Assembly (NCBI RefSeq): GCF_000002515.2
Contig: NC_006039.1
Coordinates: 1,612,001 to 1,676,000 of the forward strand
Source: Kluyveromyces lactis
Lineage: Eukaryota; Ascomycota; Saccharomycetes; Saccharomycetales; Saccharomycetaceae
Length of the DNA stretch: 64,000 nt
Reading direction: 5' to 3'
Shown: positions 1-10,746 of the stretch, one piece after another
Layout of the letters: each line of letters starts with the position of its first letter
Numbering within the stretch: the first letter of the stretch is position 1
The notes under the pieces: model-generated
Told to the model about the DNA's origin: nothing
Seen by the model: the letters and a program-made list of their open reading frames with translations, nothing else
The model's database searches: none
Position numbers and translations under genes: made by a program

Positions 1-956
1 GCCTCGTTTAAAAACTCATCTGTCCATGAACTTCTCTCGTAAGTCAACATGTTGGCAGTCCAGCCAATACCGAGCCAACGTCTCTGGTTCTCATATAATA
101 CATAAGTGAATCTAATGGGTTTCCCATCATCTGCATCGGTTCCAATCGAGCTCGATGAAAGATTCTTGACTTTCTTATGCACTGCAGCGAAGATTCCACC
201 TTGATGCTTGTTAACACCACTCAAATCAAGACCGGTTATGTAAAAGACAAGTAACCGGACAACCTTTAATTTCCACAATAATCTTCTAGTGACTACAGAC
301 CATGATGAATGGTACGTGAGCACGTAAACACCAGCGATCAATACCAATTTCTGTGATGAGAAGATGAATATTGACACAATTACATAGACAGGCGAAAGAA
401 ACGCCATCGTCAAAAGTATCCGCTTAATATCGTTTCCCGTCCATACGGACAAGGGCGAAAGTAATAAATCAGCCTTCGTGTACACACAAGAAATGATATG
501 CACAATGTCATCTAGTGTAGGCTTTTCCTTAATGGTAGTTTCCACAAAAGTATCCAAAGCAGAATATCCCCATAACAATCCGACAAACAAGAAATGGCCA
601 AAGTACCTTACCACCACTTGGAAATACAAGATTACTGCGATGTAGCATATAACCATCAATACGCTCTTCCAAATATCGTCGCTAGTCCATGTTAAGAGCC
701 CCAAAAACTCATTGCAAACAACCAAGTAAGGATAAAGCTTTACTAATGCTTTTGACACAGTAGGAGGCGTGCTGTTCAACAAAGGAGACGATTCCACGCC
801 ATTGCTGTTCTCAAAGTTTGTTTCTCTTCCACCAAGTTTCTGTTTCTCTTGCTTCTTCAATGCACTACGTAAGGTGTGGCTAGCCTTCTCGCTTAACTTA
901 CTCTCATCCTTATCCGTATCCAGAAACTGAGCCCTAGTTTCGTTAATGTCACTCAT
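1..956 (-). CDS. PEX30: Pex30/Pex31-family peroxin (partial, C-terminus outside window)
   Basis: The first 318 codons are visible; the 3' end lies beyond the window edge. The family sits in the ER/peroxisome membrane and regulates peroxisome number and ER-peroxisome contacts. After a polar N-terminus (about 60 residues) the protein has the conserved block SPLLNSTPPTVSKALVKLYP, followed by several hydrophobic segments (about residues 70-130 and 180-240, reticulon-like). The last visible part begins a dysferlin domain (YENQRRWLGIGWT, then ERSSWTD). An in-frame TAA upstream of the ATG fixes the start. In S. cerevisiae PEX30 adjoins CWC24 and PEX31 adjoins CUL3; here one gene sits beside both, so it is the single pre-duplication ancestor of the pair. 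The symbol PEX30 is one of two equally valid names. Confidence 0.85.
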   Translation of the reverse strand, partial: MSDINETRAQFLDTDKDESKLSEKASHTLRSALKKQEKQKLGGRETNFENSNGVESSPLLNSTPPTVSKALVKLYPYLVVCNEFLGLLTWTSDDIWKSVLMVICYIAVILYFQVVVRYFGHFLFVGLLWGYSALDTFVETTIKEKPTLDDIVHIISCVYTKADLLLSPLSVWTGNDIKRILLTMAFLSPVYVIVSIFIFSSQKLVLIAGVYVLTYHSSWSVVTRRLLWKLKVVRLLVFYITGLDLSGVNKHQGGIFAAVHKKVKNLSSSSIGTDADDGKPIRFTYVLYENQRRWLGIGWTANMLTYERSSWTDEFLNE

Positions 957-1310
957 GTCGTTCTCACTGGCAATGATTAACTCTGCAAATTAAAATCAAA
1001 TCACAAAAATCACAGCCAATATGAAACAATTGCTTTACCAGTTGAATGGTAGTCCTTCTGCTATTTTTTTCTGTCGTCCTTTGTCCCTTTCTTCGTAAAG
1101 GTCAGTCTTAACTCAATCTTTGTTCAAATCCTTTATTTTTTATGTTGATAATATGACAAAGATCACCTGAAATACGGTTACATTATTAAAAGACTATGTC
1201 ATCGCAGGACAACTACGGACCAAAGAGGACCGTTAAGTATACTTAAGCAGTTGATATATGTTGATATAGTGGTAAAGGTGTTGGTTATATTGTTTTTTTT
1301 TTGAGTTTTC
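957..1310. promoter_or_regulatory. Divergent intergenic region PEX30/CWC24
   Basis: This is a 354-bp gap between two divergent start codons, with AT-rich runs just before the CWC24 ATG. It must hold both promoters. I see no RNA gene and no recognisable operator. Confidence 0.5.
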
Positions 1311-2000
1311 ATGTTCAAGAAACGAGTAGTGAAAGGTTCCAGGGATAGCAAAAGGAAACGACTTGCAGATGAGGCCGTCGCATCTGACCCAGTGCTGCCG
1401 AAAGATACCGGAAAGACCGCTGTTGCTGAAGCACAGGTTGAGGTTGAAAATGAGGATAAACGTGCTTTGTATCTAGCAAAAGAAAGAGAAGAGCAAGAAC
1501 AGGAGTTGGAACTCCGAAGGAAGGAACGTACGGTTTTAGAACAGGAGATAGACGAAGATATCGAACGGAAGGCAAAAGCCAAAGTTTCCGGGTTTGTCAA
1601 GCCAGTAAGCAAAAATATGAAAACGGTTACAATCACCGATTATCAACCGGACATTTGTAAAGATTTCCAAAAGACTGGGTACTGTGGGTACGGTGATAGT
1701 TGTAAGTTCCTACATTCCAGAGATGATGTCGCAGGTGGATGGAAACTCAACACGGACTGGAAAGTCGATGAAACTCAGGAGAAAGAGGTTCTCAAAGAGT
1801 TGGAAGAGATACCGTTCAGGTGCTTCCTTTGCAAAAAAGAATATACATCGCCCGTGGTAACAAAATGTAACCACTACTTTTGCAGCTCTTGCTTCATGAA
1901 GCAGATGAAGGTCTCAACAAACTGTCCTATATGCGGGAAGGAAACGGAAGGTGCTGCTAAGATGGCTACCAAATTGAGAAAGTTGTTAAAGAAGACGTGA
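1311..2000 (+). CDS. CWC24: Cwc24-like spliceosome factor (CCCH zinc finger + RING)
   Basis: The 229-residue protein has a charged, partly coiled N-terminal half, then a CCCH zinc finger (C116, C125, C131, H135: C-x8-C-x5-C-x3-H) and a C-terminal RING finger (C171 to C208, with the CNHYFC core). This domain order is diagnostic of Cwc24/RNF113, which binds the 5' splice site region in the activated spliceosome (Bact complex). It is slightly shorter than the S. cerevisiae protein (about 259). The start is the first ATG, preceded by an A/T-rich leader. It ends 44 bp from the end of convergent CUL3. Neighbourhood with PEX30/31 matches S. cerevisiae. Confidence 0.93.
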   Translation: MFKKRVVKGSRDSKRKRLADEAVASDPVLPKDTGKTAVAEAQVEVENEDKRALYLAKEREEQEQELELRRKERTVLEQEIDEDIERKAKAKVSGFVKPVSKNMKTVTITDYQPDICKDFQKTGYCGYGDSCKFLHSRDDVAGGWKLNTDWKVDETQEKEVLKELEEIPFRCFLCKKEYTSPVVTKCNHYFCSSCFMKQMKVSTNCPICGKETEGAAKMATKLRKLLKKT

Positions 2001-2044
2001 AATAGTTTAATTGTTAAATGTATGGATAGAGTTAATAACTATAT

Positions 2045-4252
2045 TTAAGGCAAATAGTGGTACATAGTTGTATTATCGAAATCCCTTTGTATGTACTCAT
2101 TATTCAACAAATATTCGAGACTCATCTTAAAAAGACTTGGGCTCATTTCAAATAGTGGTATTGACAGTGCGACTTTGTCTTGAAGTTCGGAATGGTAAAG
2201 CTTTCTGTCTTGTTTCATGATCCTTGTCACAGCAGCATTGATGACACTTAGTCGAGAGTCCAGCAACTTCTTTTCCACACTTGACCTAGTAGAATCATTG
2301 GTAGCGTTTGGTCTAGTGTTCATTAATACCATTAACACTTTGACTTTTCTCTGTGGAGCTGTGAAGCCTTGATTGATGGAGAACATATCAGTATTGGATA
2401 TGGATTTGCCAGGCGGACTCTTTTGCAAGATTTTTGTTTTTGGTGCAACAGACATTGAAATCAAATTCTTTCTCACTTCTTGCTGGGGTAGATTGGTCAA
2501 TTCCACTATCTCATCGAACGTCAACGATTCATGCTCTTTAAACAACATGAATATGATTCCCGAAAACATTGGCATGGAAAGTTCATGATATGAGTTCCGA
2601 AACTGATATGCGATTTCTACTGTACTTAAATGATAGTTCCATTCCAATAGACGGCCTGAATGGGTCTTTGCATAGCGATTTTCATACTCATTCCTAATAG
2701 CTGCAAAAGAATCCGGAACGATAACATCCCTGTTCATATCAGAGCCCTGCAACGGCCAGAACATATTTGTTAACACATTCACGCTTATATCCCTTGTCTT
2801 CGAGAGTTTACCGTTCTTCTGCATGAAAGTGTTTGAGGAGTGTAAATCTCTCAGCATACCTCTGAGTTTAGAAGTGTAAGATGTACCAACATCCTCTTGC
2901 AATAAAAATATTAACTCCTGTTCTCTTAAGACATTAGATCTCTGCTGTAATAGCCTTCTGGAAAGCTGTTGACGATAAATGATTTCAAATGCGTCTTTAT
3001 CTTTGAAAAGTTTGAAGAACTGTACACATTTCCTGATATTAGAATCCATCGCTGATGGTTCAGATTTTAAATAGTTGTCAAAGTATAATGACAAAAACTC
3101 TGGAAATATCTTTATCTGACTGAAGGCCTTTCCGAATGCCTCATTAATGCATTTAAACCCAGCTGCTTGTGCGCTATTCAAATGTGATCCCAATTCCTGG
3201 TACTTATCCTTCAATTTTATCAATTCCTGAATCCATGCTACAGCTGCAACAGATTTTTTCTTTGCCGATGTATCAATCTCAATACTGGTGATTTCCTTGA
3301 CAATGAACTGTGATAACTGATCAAATATAACATTTTTATCCTTTTGCGACGAAGATATGGCAAGTAACCTGCTTAAAACATCGTTTTTATCGCTATTCAC
3401 TATCTTTGCGACGTTATAAATTGCAATTTCTTGAATATTATCCGTCACCAAGACCCGTTCGGCAATATTGTGTAACTTTAAAATAGTATCTTGATCTTCA
3501 AATATATTGCAGCAGATCTTGTTCTCAGTATTCAATAGCTCAAGTAACGTGTTAAAGTCCTTCCACCTAGTCTCGTCTTGCTCAGCAATCAATTGACTAT
3601 GTAGATTTTTATAGTATGCCTCTGTGCTATCAAGAAGAAATGGTTCAAATTCCATCAGGAAAACGCTGCTCATACCCTCTTTCAGCTCCAAACTATTAAG
3701 AACTGCAATAGCGTTCTTGAGTATATCAAATCCTGAGTACTGTGCTGCACTCTCTCTTGCCTGGTTTATCTCATCAACCAAAGAACTCTTAAGCGTACCG
3801 GAAACGTGTTCTACGACTTCCTTCAAGAATAGCCTCGAACCCAAAGACATAACATCAGGCTTATTTTCTCGTTTAGAGTACACAGAATCCATATATATGA
3901 AAACGTCTGAGATTTGGCTCAGATACACTTTTTGCTTCTCCCATACTTGGTTCAAAAGATTCAATGCCTCTGCCCGTGTAATTCCATCAAATGATGTCCT
4001 CACTTTGCCAAAATGATCTGACAACTGTCTCGATAGACGTTCATGCAACTGTGGACCATTCTTAGTCAATACCAGTCCATATACGGTTGTATATAGTTTC
4101 TCAAACGAGAGTTCAGTAACCTTACCGTCAAATATCTTATCTATACCATTTTGTAAAATCGCCCATTGTTCATCAAGACCCTCAGTCTTTCTACTGTACC
4201 GTCTGTTCGATATGATGGGTTTGACGCTCGGCATAGTGAGAAAATGACTCAT
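2045..4252 (-). CDS. CUL3: Cullin 3
   Basis: A 735-residue cullin (S. cerevisiae about 744), the scaffold of a ubiquitin ligase. Cullin 3 complexes in yeast act on stalled RNA polymerase II. The N-terminal two thirds are the helical cullin repeats. The C-terminus is a winged-helix domain carrying the neddylation site in the motif VTRIMKQDRKLYHSEL, where the acceptor lysine is Lys680, and ending YHYLP like other cullins. The start is the first ATG; a second in-frame ATG six codons later is also possible. Convergent with CWC24, divergent from SWC4 (296-bp shared promoter). Confidence 0.92.
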   Translation of the reverse strand: MSHFLTMPSVKPIISNRRYSRKTEGLDEQWAILQNGIDKIFDGKVTELSFEKLYTTVYGLVLTKNGPQLHERLSRQLSDHFGKVRTSFDGITRAEALNLLNQVWEKQKVYLSQISDVFIYMDSVYSKRENKPDVMSLGSRLFLKEVVEHVSGTLKSSLVDEINQARESAAQYSGFDILKNAIAVLNSLELKEGMSSVFLMEFEPFLLDSTEAYYKNLHSQLIAEQDETRWKDFNTLLELLNTENKICCNIFEDQDTILKLHNIAERVLVTDNIQEIAIYNVAKIVNSDKNDVLSRLLAISSSQKDKNVIFDQLSQFIVKEITSIEIDTSAKKKSVAAVAWIQELIKLKDKYQELGSHLNSAQAAGFKCINEAFGKAFSQIKIFPEFLSLYFDNYLKSEPSAMDSNIRKCVQFFKLFKDKDAFEIIYRQQLSRRLLQQRSNVLREQELIFLLQEDVGTSYTSKLRGMLRDLHSSNTFMQKNGKLSKTRDISVNVLTNMFWPLQGSDMNRDVIVPDSFAAIRNEYENRYAKTHSGRLLEWNYHLSTVEIAYQFRNSYHELSMPMFSGIIFMLFKEHESLTFDEIVELTNLPQQEVRKNLISMSVAPKTKILQKSPPGKSISNTDMFSINQGFTAPQRKVKVLMVLMNTRPNATNDSTRSSVEKKLLDSRLSVINAAVTRIMKQDRKLYHSELQDKVALSIPLFEMSPSLFKMSLEYLLNNEYIQRDFDNTTMYHYLP

Positions 4253-4548
4253 AAGCTAAATCGATATTGGCCTTCTAATTCACAAAGTAGTGGAACACAG
4301 GCTCTTTTCCCCTGTACCCTTTGCCCTTTGGCAGTTTTACATGCCTAAAGCTTTAATTAGATATATTGATTTCAATCTTTTAATGAAAACATCAACACTT
4401 TACACAATTACGCAACTTAAAAGGAAGAGGAAGGAAACACACTAAGGTCAGCGAAGTGTCCTACTTGCAAACTGCATTGCTATAATTTATCATCAAGAGC
4501 ACATTATTGCTATTAGTTACAGCGTTGTTCCTTGAAGTTTGTTGCAAA

Positions 4549-6042
4549 ATGTCATCTTCCGATATATTCGATGTTTTGAACATCAGACCTAAGTCTTCTT
4601 CTCCAGATGCAGAGGCCCAAACGCCTACACCAAGTTCTGGTACAGTGAAACATAACAAGCCACAAGTTACGGGTATCCAGAGAGAATTATACAGCTTATT
4701 GGGTGATAATACACCAACGGTGCCCATAAAACAGGGCAATAAATTTAAAGATTCGTTGAACTCCAACATCAAGCCCTCACCTTGGTCCTTTGTCGAGTTC
4801 GAGGCTAACTCTCATTTGAAGTTACGACACTGGGTGAAGGGTTCTAAGGAATTGGTCGGTGCTACAGTTGAACCAAGTTCTTTTGCCAAATTCAATCAAC
4901 ATTTGACTATACCTTCTTTCGATGAGCAAGAATTTCAACAGTTCATGAATGGGAACAATTCAGAGTGGAAATACGGTGAAGTTCAATACTTGTTCGATCT
5001 TTGTAGAAACTATGATATGAAATGGTTTGTTATCGCAGACAGATTTAACTACAACGGTACTGAAAGGAAGTTGGACGATTTAAAAGAGATGTTCTATACA
5101 GTGTGCCAATGGTATTTCTTATACAAGGATCCGGATAATCCCCTAATCTCACAGTTGAATTTCCCCAAGGAAAAGGAATTGGAAAGAAAGAAGTATTTAG
5201 AGAGACTATTGAAGCGTACAGCAGCTGAAATAGCTGAAGAAGAGGCACTAATCATTGAATCTAGGAAATTTGAAATGGCTGCCAAGAAGACGCTACAGGA
5301 AAGAGAGGCTTTGTTACAACTTCTTGACCATCCACATTCAGATAAACCCATTTCACAGTTCCTCACATCTCAAGGAATGTCACAGCTATATGCAAACTTA
5401 TTAAATGATAAGAATAGGAAAAGAAAACCCGATTCTAACACTCCAGAGAATCCGTGGATGAAACAGCAGCAGCAATTTGCTCAACAGAGACAACAAATCC
5501 AACATCAGCAACAGTTTAAACAGGGACAAATTATACAACAACAACAACAGCAACAACAGCAACAGCAGCAACAGCAACAGCAGAAACAGCAGAAACAACA
5601 GAAACCACAATCCGATCAAATCACTTCTAAGGATCAGCAACCTAGTGAGAACATAGAAGTTAAGACTGAAGGCCAACGGCTCAATAAAAAGCAAAAGATC
5701 GAATTACAAAATGCCCTTAGAAGAAAGCAGGATAGCGAGTATGCAGAGCATTTACTAGAAAAATTCACCCTAGAAGAGAGGAAAGCACTCGGCGTCATTG
5801 CCCATGGAGAAAAACTTGCTCCCGGAGTATACCTCAGGTCCTCAAAGATATCAACTTACAAGCCTGCTGTGCAAAACAAAATTGTCGCGACCTTACAAGA
5901 GTTGGGCCTACCGGTTCGACCTGCGATGCCATCTTTAGAAGTTGTTCAGGAGCATGAGAAGCTTCTTAAGAAAATTGCAACCTTATTAGAACTTAAGAAA
6001 CAAGTTGATAAGCTAACGGCTGAAAAGCAGATAGTGAAATAG
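4549..6042 (+). CDS. SWC4: Swc4/DMAP1, SWR1 and NuA4 subunit
   Basis: A 497-residue homologue of Swc4 (S. cerevisiae about 476), shared by the SWR1 histone-exchange and NuA4 acetyltransferase complexes. The SANT/DMAP1 domain lies at about residues 135-190 (motif EWKYGEVQYLFDLC, then KWFVIADRF). A glutamine-rich linker at about residues 303-355, including a long CAA/CAG run, separates it from a charged C-terminal helical region. The frame is open 42 bp upstream from a TTG, but the first ATG (MSSSDIFDVLNIRP) matches the family's N-terminus. Ends 48 bp from the end of convergent MMS22. Confidence 0.93.
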   Translation: MSSSDIFDVLNIRPKSSSPDAEAQTPTPSSGTVKHNKPQVTGIQRELYSLLGDNTPTVPIKQGNKFKDSLNSNIKPSPWSFVEFEANSHLKLRHWVKGSKELVGATVEPSSFAKFNQHLTIPSFDEQEFQQFMNGNNSEWKYGEVQYLFDLCRNYDMKWFVIADRFNYNGTERKLDDLKEMFYTVCQWYFLYKDPDNPLISQLNFPKEKELERKKYLERLLKRTAAEIAEEEALIIESRKFEMAAKKTLQEREALLQLLDHPHSDKPISQFLTSQGMSQLYANLLNDKNRKRKPDSNTPENPWMKQQQQFAQQRQQIQHQQQFKQGQIIQQQQQQQQQQQQQQQQKQQKQQKPQSDQITSKDQQPSENIEVKTEGQRLNKKQKIELQNALRRKQDSEYAEHLLEKFTLEERKALGVIAHGEKLAPGVYLRSSKISTYKPAVQNKIVATLQELGLPVRPAMPSLEVVQEHEKLLKKIATLLELKKQVDKLTAEKQIVK

Positions 6043-6090
6043 AACCACATAAATCTATATAAGGTTAAGTAACTGTTACAGGCTAAAAAT

Positions 6091-9000
6091 TTACGTAGTT
6101 ATTAGGAATTCATTCGAGATCATAGTCATGTAATCGATGTCTACGGCTAGAAATTCTGAACTAGAAAAAGCAGCCGAAAGGTCAAAATTGTTGAAAGAAT
6201 GTTTCGAAAGGCAATCTGTAAAACGTCTTTCAAAATTCAAGTCTACAAAAGTGCAGTCAACAGAGGATGAGCGAAGAGTTTCAATGTTTGGCAACCCTGA
6301 TAGTTCGTTTTGAAGAAAACTCTTGATTTTACGATGTTGGGAAAATCCAAGTGACATTCTTAGTAGATTATAGAAAAATCTATAATATTGACGCATGGGT
6401 GCTTTCATTTCATGCAACGTCAATTGCTGACTGCAAAAGTGTATGTTGGAGGAAATAGAATAAACAAGCCCGATAAAGGATTCTGTGCGAGCTTCAGAAG
6501 GCCTCAAAGGTGATGACTCGATTCTGTCATTAAGAAGTTCGAGAAATATGACACAAACAATCAGCAGAGGAGGAAGTTGGATATCTGGGCTCTTCAGCGG
6601 AAGCTCGGAAAGTACAGTACTGAAAGTTCGAATGTCATCATCGAAACATTTATCTTTAACAGCTTTTTTCATTGTTTCCATTAGCGAGGTTATATTCATA
6701 TTATTCTCTAATGTTGACAGCACTCTTTCAACAAGATATAATAATCTATCATTGTCCGATGGTAATCCTCGAAGATATTCCCTTAATGCAGAGTTCTCAG
6801 TTTCCTCATCATTGATGTGAAATACAGATCTCAGGTGTATAAAAACAGGATACAGTCTCACAGTATCAATCATTTTGTAATTCAAAAACAAGACAATATC
6901 TTTAATAAATTCATACTCAGCAGAATCTTGAAAATAGACATCTTTCAAATCGTTAAGAAAAGCATGGAATAAAGTCGTGTAACCAGCAGAGTAAAGCGCA
7001 AGCAAGAATTGTTTCATGATATTAACATTTTCGTTCATTGTAGTTTGACGTATTTTTATCTGTAATTTAGAATCTCTACTGGCCATGACATTAATTAAGT
7101 TAATCAAAGACGGATCAGTTTGTTTTATTAAGCGAGCGAGAATTTTTTGGTATACCGTTAGTTTCATTTGGGAGAACGTAGATGCATCACATTCCTCAGC
7201 CAGAAAGGTATAATAGGTAACAGATATACTTTCATTATCCTCAAAAGTGTTATAATGGAATAAAGACCACCAAGTAAGAGCGTTCTTACAAGTCAAATAT
7301 TTTGCTATTTTGCAATAGTAATGGAGATAAGTAACGTTTTCTTTCGCTTTTGATACCAACAGCTGTAAAACGTGTGTTTGAATCCAGTCAGTGTTCAAGA
7401 TCTCCAAACTCTCAACATATATGTCTAATAATTGAGTTGCCTGGTTTAACTTTTTATCCGAAAGCAACATATTGTGAAGAATCGATTGAAACGACCTAAG
7501 TATTGCCACCCTGGATTTACTCAAGTGTGGAAGGATGTCTTTGAGATTTTTCCAAAAGCTTCTCCATACTTTGTTTATGGAATTCAACTTGTAAATGGAA
7601 ACTTTCTTCCATAACATGGGAACCCATTTACCTTTAACAGTATGCTTTTTCTCGTGAGAAATTGAGAAGAATGACAACGAACCCTCCAGCATTGCTTTTA
7701 TTATAACTTGATGGACATCAAGGTCGAGGTTCAAGACATATTGTTCCAAAAGCTCCTCAAAATGCCTTTCGTAACTGTAAGTGCTTTGGTACGCCAGAGT
7801 CAACAAAAGATTTAATCGATTGACAAATAGAGAAGGTGAGTTTAAATCATGAATCTTTGACATTGGTGTGAGCTTCTCTAAAGTTGAAGTACTGAAACGA
7901 CATGATTCAAGAATGTTTATAAATGTATTGAATAAGGTCTCTCTCAGTTCATCTTCAAGATGAGGCACCACAGGAAAGTTTTGATATCTTGACTCTTCCT
8001 CAAAATCTTCAAATTTGCGAGCTTTGAAGAAAGCATACAAGTCAAGAGCGAGATCATTTGTAATTTCCCATTCATATGGCTCATTCGAACATATGCCAAT
8101 AAATTTGATCCAAGATACAGCATCTTGATACGTCTGATTCACCTTCACCATACTCCAACATTGCTTATTGGTTCTAAATGTCATTGCTATTACTCCAGCG
8201 ACGGCGGGTGAAAATTTATTCCGTCGTAGTTTCTGCCACAACATCTCCTCACACTTTAAGTATTCAATGACAAACCTTAATAACGATATGGCTTCAGTCA
8301 TTGTATCATTATTTCGATAAAGGTTAATAATCTCACACTTAGAATAAAGTTTAAAGAAAGATATTATGTGGTCAGTTATCTTCTCTGGTATCTGATTTCT
8401 GACTGATATAGAAGTAGAGAAATATCTACTAATTTCAAGGAAAAGAAGCTGACATACTGCGATAAAGAAAAAATGAATGGGCTTCGCCCGTTCTCTTAAA
8501 CTATTAACTTTGGCTCTGAATTCGTGATGAAACCTTTCGATTATATCGTACACTTCTGTTGACGTCCAAGAAAACAAAAATTCGGCCAAACTCTTAGCAA
8601 GACTGTTCACCTCATAGTCAGGCCCACCAAACTTTACAACGCTATCTAACATTTCCCGAAGAGTTTCTTCAGCATTCTGATTGAACTTTGAAACAATAAA
8701 ATTATCTCCATTTAATGTTAACTTGATAACATTGGGAGAGTCAAACGTCAATGATTTGTTAAGCGCTTCTAATAGCGAATGATTTAATATCGTAGTGGGT
8801 TTCTTCACTTCAAGGTTAGGGTTGGAAGGTAAAGTAGACTTGTATCTTCCAATGTGTGCTATTGGACGGACAGCAAACTTGTCACTTAGCTCTTCAACGA
8901 CTGTTGAAAAAGTCATTGCTTTCCGATTTAGCTCTGCGTTAGGAGTTGGAGCGATGGTGAAAAGCTTCATTCCATTCTTAATTTTCTTGGTATTTTTGTC

Positions 9001-10449
9001 TCTGTTAACCGCCTTGGAATTTTCTTGTCTAGTTTCCTTAACATCAGGTTTATCACCAGTCTTCCCTACCTTTGGATATCCCAACATGCTAAATGGCTCC
9101 CGGTAGCTGTTTTTTGAGGAATTTTCCCTTGTAGCTTTATTGGAATTAACTTTTCTGAAAGGACTAACTTTATTCATCATGGATATTCTTTCTCGCCCGC
9201 GTGATCCTGTTATATTTCTAGCTCGTTTCTTACCATGACGCTGGATACCTGTACGTTTTGATTTATCTTTCAGGATTGTGGGTTTACTATCCAGACTTCT
9301 ACGATTCTTCTGAGTCTTTGTTAGCATGAAATCTATTTCACTAGTAGAATCTTTAGCTATTGCAGATGAAGGTTCAATGCTCGAAGGTTCAAAGATTATT
9401 GTTTCCAACGCAGTCTTTTCATCATCATCTAGAGTAAGTAGTTCGATCCCCTGGCTTGTAATTTCAGTAATATCATCAGCTGAAGATGGTGGATTTGAAT
9501 CTGAATCTGAATCTGGTTCTGGCTCATATTTCTGTAGAAAATATTCCTCTAGTTTTGAGTCTTCCATTGAATCTTGCTCATTCTGTAGCCGTAGATATGT
9601 TTCCGGGAATCCAACTTCAATTTCAGCATCCGATTCTATTAATTCGTTTACAAGGTTGTCGTCTCTGGAATTAAACGTTCTACGAGATATTTTTCTCTTG
9701 GCTAAACCTTTACTCCGTGAATTTTCATCGTAGTGGTTATTTTTATTTCTTCCTTGTCTATTACTTTCAACTGTATTGTTATCAAGTGCTTTCTTCCACG
9801 CCATTTTGGGTAATACACCTTTGTATCCTGTTCTGATATTGACTTGCCTTCCTCTAAAAACAACGTTATCATCATAGGATAAACTGGATCTATCAAACTG
9901 ATTCGAGTCACTTTCCGAATGACACTCGTCACGAATTTCATCGCTGTCTAGTTCAGCATTACCATATACCTCATCATCATCATCATCATCTGAAATATGG
10001 AAATGGTGATGCCTTCGAAGCCTTGTTGACGCAATAGTCGAGTGTTCTTGCTGTGAAAGGCCGCCCTTCACAGGACTCGAATTGAGCACGCCCCCATTGT
10101 CCGTATTAACAGTAATATCTTGCCGGGAACCACTCGGCAGATTGATATGATCTGCTAGAGATTCGAAATTAGATACATCGTACCCTTGCAATAACTGCCG
10201 ATGCCGTATTCTATCCAAACTATACGGCATCTTCTGGATTGCTTTACGCTTTCTCAATGCACGTCTTATACTATTAGAGTAAACTCCAATATCAGGAGGT
10301 GTCTGTGCTACGTTATCGAGACTGCCCGGAATGACGCGTACCTGGTATTCGTCATCGAAGATTGGAAATACATTTGGTTCCGAATGCAGAGGTATTACGA
10401 TCTCTTCATCACTAGCCTCCGAATTGGGGACTACAGAGTCCTGATTCAT
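6091..10449 (-). CDS. MMS22: Mms22, replication-repair ubiquitin ligase adaptor
   Basis: A 1452-residue protein (S. cerevisiae Mms22 about 1454), the adaptor of the Rtt101-Mms1 cullin ligase acting at stalled replication forks. The N-terminal 400 residues are acidic and low-complexity, with a DDDDDD run, repeated Asp-Ser pairs and basic patches. The rest is long helical sequence without a simple motif. Identification rests on size, overall character and position: MMS22-BUD6-EST2-TAD3-NKP2 is the order on S. cerevisiae chromosome XII. Starts at the first ATG and shares a 297-bp divergent promoter with BUD6. Confidence 0.88.
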   Translation of the reverse strand: MNQDSVVPNSEASDEEIVIPLHSEPNVFPIFDDEYQVRVIPGSLDNVAQTPPDIGVYSNSIRRALRKRKAIQKMPYSLDRIRHRQLLQGYDVSNFESLADHINLPSGSRQDITVNTDNGGVLNSSPVKGGLSQQEHSTIASTRLRRHHHFHISDDDDDDEVYGNAELDSDEIRDECHSESDSNQFDRSSLSYDDNVVFRGRQVNIRTGYKGVLPKMAWKKALDNNTVESNRQGRNKNNHYDENSRSKGLAKRKISRRTFNSRDDNLVNELIESDAEIEVGFPETYLRLQNEQDSMEDSKLEEYFLQKYEPEPDSDSDSNPPSSADDITEITSQGIELLTLDDDEKTALETIIFEPSSIEPSSAIAKDSTSEIDFMLTKTQKNRRSLDSKPTILKDKSKRTGIQRHGKKRARNITGSRGRERISMMNKVSPFRKVNSNKATRENSSKNSYREPFSMLGYPKVGKTGDKPDVKETRQENSKAVNRDKNTKKIKNGMKLFTIAPTPNAELNRKAMTFSTVVEELSDKFAVRPIAHIGRYKSTLPSNPNLEVKKPTTILNHSLLEALNKSLTFDSPNVIKLTLNGDNFIVSKFNQNAEETLREMLDSVVKFGGPDYEVNSLAKSLAEFLFSWTSTEVYDIIERFHHEFRAKVNSLRERAKPIHFFFIAVCQLLFLEISRYFSTSISVRNQIPEKITDHIISFFKLYSKCEIINLYRNNDTMTEAISLLRFVIEYLKCEEMLWQKLRRNKFSPAVAGVIAMTFRTNKQCWSMVKVNQTYQDAVSWIKFIGICSNEPYEWEITNDLALDLYAFFKARKFEDFEEESRYQNFPVVPHLEDELRETLFNTFINILESCRFSTSTLEKLTPMSKIHDLNSPSLFVNRLNLLLTLAYQSTYSYERHFEELLEQYVLNLDLDVHQVIIKAMLEGSLSFFSISHEKKHTVKGKWVPMLWKKVSIYKLNSINKVWRSFWKNLKDILPHLSKSRVAILRSFQSILHNMLLSDKKLNQATQLLDIYVESLEILNTDWIQTHVLQLLVSKAKENVTYLHYYCKIAKYLTCKNALTWWSLFHYNTFEDNESISVTYYTFLAEECDASTFSQMKLTVYQKILARLIKQTDPSLINLINVMASRDSKLQIKIRQTTMNENVNIMKQFLLALYSAGYTTLFHAFLNDLKDVYFQDSAEYEFIKDIVLFLNYKMIDTVRLYPVFIHLRSVFHINDEETENSALREYLRGLPSDNDRLLYLVERVLSTLENNMNITSLMETMKKAVKDKCFDDDIRTFSTVLSELPLKSPDIQLPPLLIVCVIFLELLNDRIESSPLRPSEARTESFIGLVYSISSNIHFCSQQLTLHEMKAPMRQYYRFFYNLLRMSLGFSQHRKIKSFLQNELSGLPNIETLRSSSVDCTFVDLNFERRFTDCLSKHSFNNFDLSAAFSSSEFLAVDIDYMTMISNEFLITT

Positions 10450-10746
10450 CCCACAGAAACCACGCTATATGTCATACGCGGTAACACGTCTCTGTTGGTT
10501 GCTTAGCTTCTGAAATGGTAAGTTTCCATACTTTCCTGTTTCATTATCTCGGCCTAACTTCAGGAAATTACGTTTCTTGATATTTATCAACAAAAGATTT
10601 ATGCAAACCAAATCAAACCTAAAGCTTTTTGATCTAGTAATGCTTTGAAGAAACATACCGTTTAAAAAGTGTACGTTGGATTTCCTAGCTAGTAGTTAGG
10701 TGTGTGGAAGCAGTAGGGTGAGGTACGTAAGGTGTGTCTGATAAAG